Source of the DNA: Alkalibacter sp964582705
GTDB taxonomy: Bacteria > Bacillota > Clostridia > Eubacteriales > Alkalibacteraceae
Direction of reading: 5' to 3'
NCBI GenBank assembly: GCA_964582705.1
Contig: CAZOTE010000102.1
Coordinates: 1-6,389 of the forward strand
Length of the DNA: 6,389 nt
In this document: piece by piece, positions 5,049 to 6,389 of the stretch
How positions within the stretch are numbered: the stretch's first letter is position 1
Layout of the letters: each line of letters starts with the position of its first letter
Translations under genes and position numbers: made by a program
The notes under the pieces: model-generated
Database searches by the model: none
The model's input: the letters and a program-made list of their open reading frames with translations, nothing else
Told to the model about the DNA's origin: nothing

Positions 5049-5408
5049 TTATCTCTCCCTGGTCACCTCTACCGCCATGTAATCAAATATTCCTTCAACT
5101 GGGGCTTCTGGTTTTTTTACCTGTACCTTCATCTTTTGTATCAGGTTAAAGTTTTGCAAAACCTCTAAACATATATTTTCTGCAAGCGCCTCTATAAGGT
5201 CGTACCGTTTATTCTCAACCTGATTTTTTATCTTGTTGTAAATCATCCCATAATGGGCTGTCTTAGTTAAATCATCTGTAATTCCTGCTTCTTTAAGATC
5301 TAGATACAAAGTGACATCCACATAGAACCTTTGACCCAGCCTTTTTTCTTCATCCATAACTCCATGGCGGGCAAAGAAAGCCATGTTCTTCATAATTATC
5401 TTATCCAT
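5049..5408 (-). CDS. folB: Dihydroneopterin aldolase
   Basis: This 119-aa enzyme cleaves 7,8-dihydroneopterin to 6-hydroxymethyl-7,8-dihydropterin and glycolaldehyde. Family features are the N-terminal FFARHGVMDEEKRLGQRF segment (11-28), with Glu21 matching the conserved glutamate after HGV, Tyr53 (AHYGMIY), the YDLIEALAENIC helix (69-80) and catalytic Lys99 in VKKPEAPVEG. These enzymes form ring-shaped oligomers. The ATG is one nt past the folP stop; GAGG (5416-5419) within the end of folP, seven nt upstream, serves as ribosome site, so the genes are translationally coupled. Length is typical for the stand-alone form, with no fusion to folK. Confidence is high. Confidence 0.96.
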   Translation of the reverse strand: MDKIIMKNMAFFARHGVMDEEKRLGQRFYVDVTLYLDLKEAGITDDLTKTAHYGMIYNKIKNQVENKRYDLIEALAENICLEVLQNFNLIQKMKVQVKKPEAPVEGIFDYMAVEVTRER

Positions 5409-5409
5409 T

Positions 5410-6261
5410 TCATTTCCTCACAATCGAATCTGCGACTTTTGCAGCCTGGGCATTTTCCAAAACATCGTGCACCCTTACGATGTCCATCCCCTGCATAACT
5501 CCCATGACAGTCGTGGCTACTGTTCCCGCGCACCTTTCCCTGGGAGGAACATCCAAGATTTTGCCTATCATGGATTTTCTGGAGGTTCCAAGCAAAACAG
5601 GATATCCCATATCTCTTATTTCTGAGAGCCTTGCCATCATCTCCATGTTCTGCTCCGGAGTCTTTCCAAATCCTATACCCGGATCGAGAATGATGTTTTC
5701 TTTTTTCAAGCCGCCTTTAATAGCTATGTTTATAGATTCCTTTAGAAAATCAACAACACTGGCCACCATGTCACCATGATATTCAGTTCCCTCCTGGTTA
5801 TGCATCACTATTACAGGTACCTGGTATTTGGCTGCCACGGCGATCATCTCTTTATCCTTCTGTAAACCCCAGATGTCGTTTATGATGTGGGCCCCGTTTT
5901 TTATTGCCTCTTCAGCAACCGTTGCCTTAGTGGTGTCAACGGATATAATCGCCTCGGTCTCTTCTTTTAGCCGCTTGATTACAGGAACGATTCTTCTTAT
6001 CTCTTCATCTTCGGGTACGGAAGTGAATCCCGGTCTTGTTGATTCCCCGCCAACATCTATCATATGGGCTCCCTCTGCAAGCATTTTTTTGGCATGCTCC
6101 ACAGCTTTATCCGTATCTGCAAAATCGCCTCCATCCGAAAAAGAATCCGGAGTGACATTTAAAATGCCCATTATGTAAGTCTTGTCTCCGAATATCAGAC
6201 TTTTTTCTCCTAACTTGATCTCTGTCTTGTTGATATCTATTTTTATCGTCTTTTTATTCAT
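5410..6261 (-). CDS. folP: Dihydropteroate synthase
   Basis: This 283-aa TIM-barrel enzyme condenses 6-hydroxymethyl-dihydropterin pyrophosphate with p-aminobenzoate to give dihydropteroate; it is the target of sulfonamides. All family blocks are seen: MGILNVTPDSFSDGG (31-45, with Asn35), DVGGESTRPG (69-78), SVDT with Asp109, IINDIWG (126-132, Asn128), VMHNQ (152-156), ILDPGIGFGK (191-200), GTSRKS (225-230, Lys229) and RVHDV (263-267). The first 25 residues are a short extension of the kind common in Firmicute enzymes. The ATG is supported by AGGAG (6268-6272) six nt upstream. It starts 12 nt after the folE stop and ends one nt before folB, so it is inside a single transcript. No resistance-type insertion is evident in the sulfonamide loops, judged by eye. 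Confidence 0.97.
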   Translation of the reverse strand: MNKKTIKIDINKTEIKLGEKSLIFGDKTYIMGILNVTPDSFSDGGDFADTDKAVEHAKKMLAEGAHMIDVGGESTRPGFTSVPEDEEIRRIVPVIKRLKEETEAIISVDTTKATVAEEAIKNGAHIINDIWGLQKDKEMIAVAAKYQVPVIVMHNQEGTEYHGDMVASVVDFLKESINIAIKGGLKKENIILDPGIGFGKTPEQNMEMMARLSEIRDMGYPVLLGTSRKSMIGKILDVPPRERCAGTVATTVMGVMQGMDIVRVHDVLENAQAAKVADSIVRK

Positions 6262-6273
6262 ATAAAGCTCCTG

Positions 6274-6389
6274 CTATTTCCCGAAATTTATAAAAGACAT
6301 GACTTCTGATCTAGCCTTGGCATCGGATTCAAAAACTCCTCTGACTGCAGAGGTTATAGTCTTTGAACCGGGCTTTTTTACGCCTCTCA
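6274..6389 (-). CDS. folE: GTP cyclohydrolase I, C-terminal fragment (cut by window edge)
   Basis: The last 37 codons read RGVKKPGSKTITSAVRG and on to SFINFGK, ending in TAG at 6274-6276. This is the conserved C-terminus of type IB-unlike, classical GTP cyclohydrolase I (the 'MRGVKKPGS...T.A.RG.F' block), whose arginine and serine residues contact the GTP phosphates and shape the active site. The enzyme converts GTP to 7,8-dihydroneopterin triphosphate and formate, the first step of folate synthesis. The start lies beyond position 6389. The stop is 12 nt before folP, so folE is probably the first or an early gene of the operon, and the operon promoter is outside the window. Partial, but the match is clear. 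Confidence 0.92.
   Translation of the reverse strand, partial: RGVKKPGSKTITSAVRGVFESDAKARSEVMSFINFGK

Noticed and set aside
1..6389. CRISPR array, tRNA, rRNA, insertion sequence or riboswitch
   Set aside because: No regularly spaced repeats, tRNA-like folds, transposase motifs or long structured leaders were seen on either strand.

Overview
The window suggests a low-to-moderate GC anaerobic Bacillota, most likely a member of the Clostridia. The reasons are strong AGGAGG-type ribosome sites, AT-rich intergenic DNA, a class I (strict-anaerobe type) hybrid cluster protein, and a tightly packed clostridial-style folate operon. This is inference from gene content and style; genus cannot be read from the sequence.

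Left part (1-2839): hcp, for the hybrid cluster protein / hydroxylamine reductase, runs leftward and ends in a clear intrinsic terminator. Divergent from it across about 200 bp of AT-rich regulatory DNA is a small rightward operon of a Crp/Fnr-family regulator and an HD-domain phosphohydrolase. The hcp-regulator pairing is the arrangement known for HcpR-type control of nitrosative-stress genes. The regulator is unusual: it is only 163 aa because the middle of its sensor beta-barrel is absent, while the dimerisation helix and helix-turn-helix remain.

Middle (2840-3091): a 252-bp gap between convergent transcription units. It has no convincing gene. It holds a degenerate copy of what looks like a widespread dispersed intergenic repeat (the 'TGTCATTTTGAGC...GAAATCTCAG' type), a possible second, inverted and partial copy, and a 12-bp perfect palindrome.

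Right part (3092-6389): a leftward operon with 1-12 nt between genes: folE (C-terminal 37 codons only, cut by the window edge), folP, folB, folK (GTG start), and a second, unrelated HD-domain protein. After a 73-nt gap comes an HSL-family esterase. FolE makes dihydroneopterin triphosphate. FolB uses dihydroneopterin and releases 6-hydroxymethyl-dihydropterin, FolK activates it with pyrophosphate, and FolP joins it to p-aminobenzoate. No Nudix-type gene for removing the triphosphate is visible here. The HD protein is therefore a reasonable, unproven candidate for that phosphate-removing step.

The points most worth a second look are the internally shortened Crp/Fnr regulator, the folate-operon HD protein with its cysteine-rich tail, the repeated GTTTAAC-type half-sites between hcp and the regulator, and the dispersed repeat.
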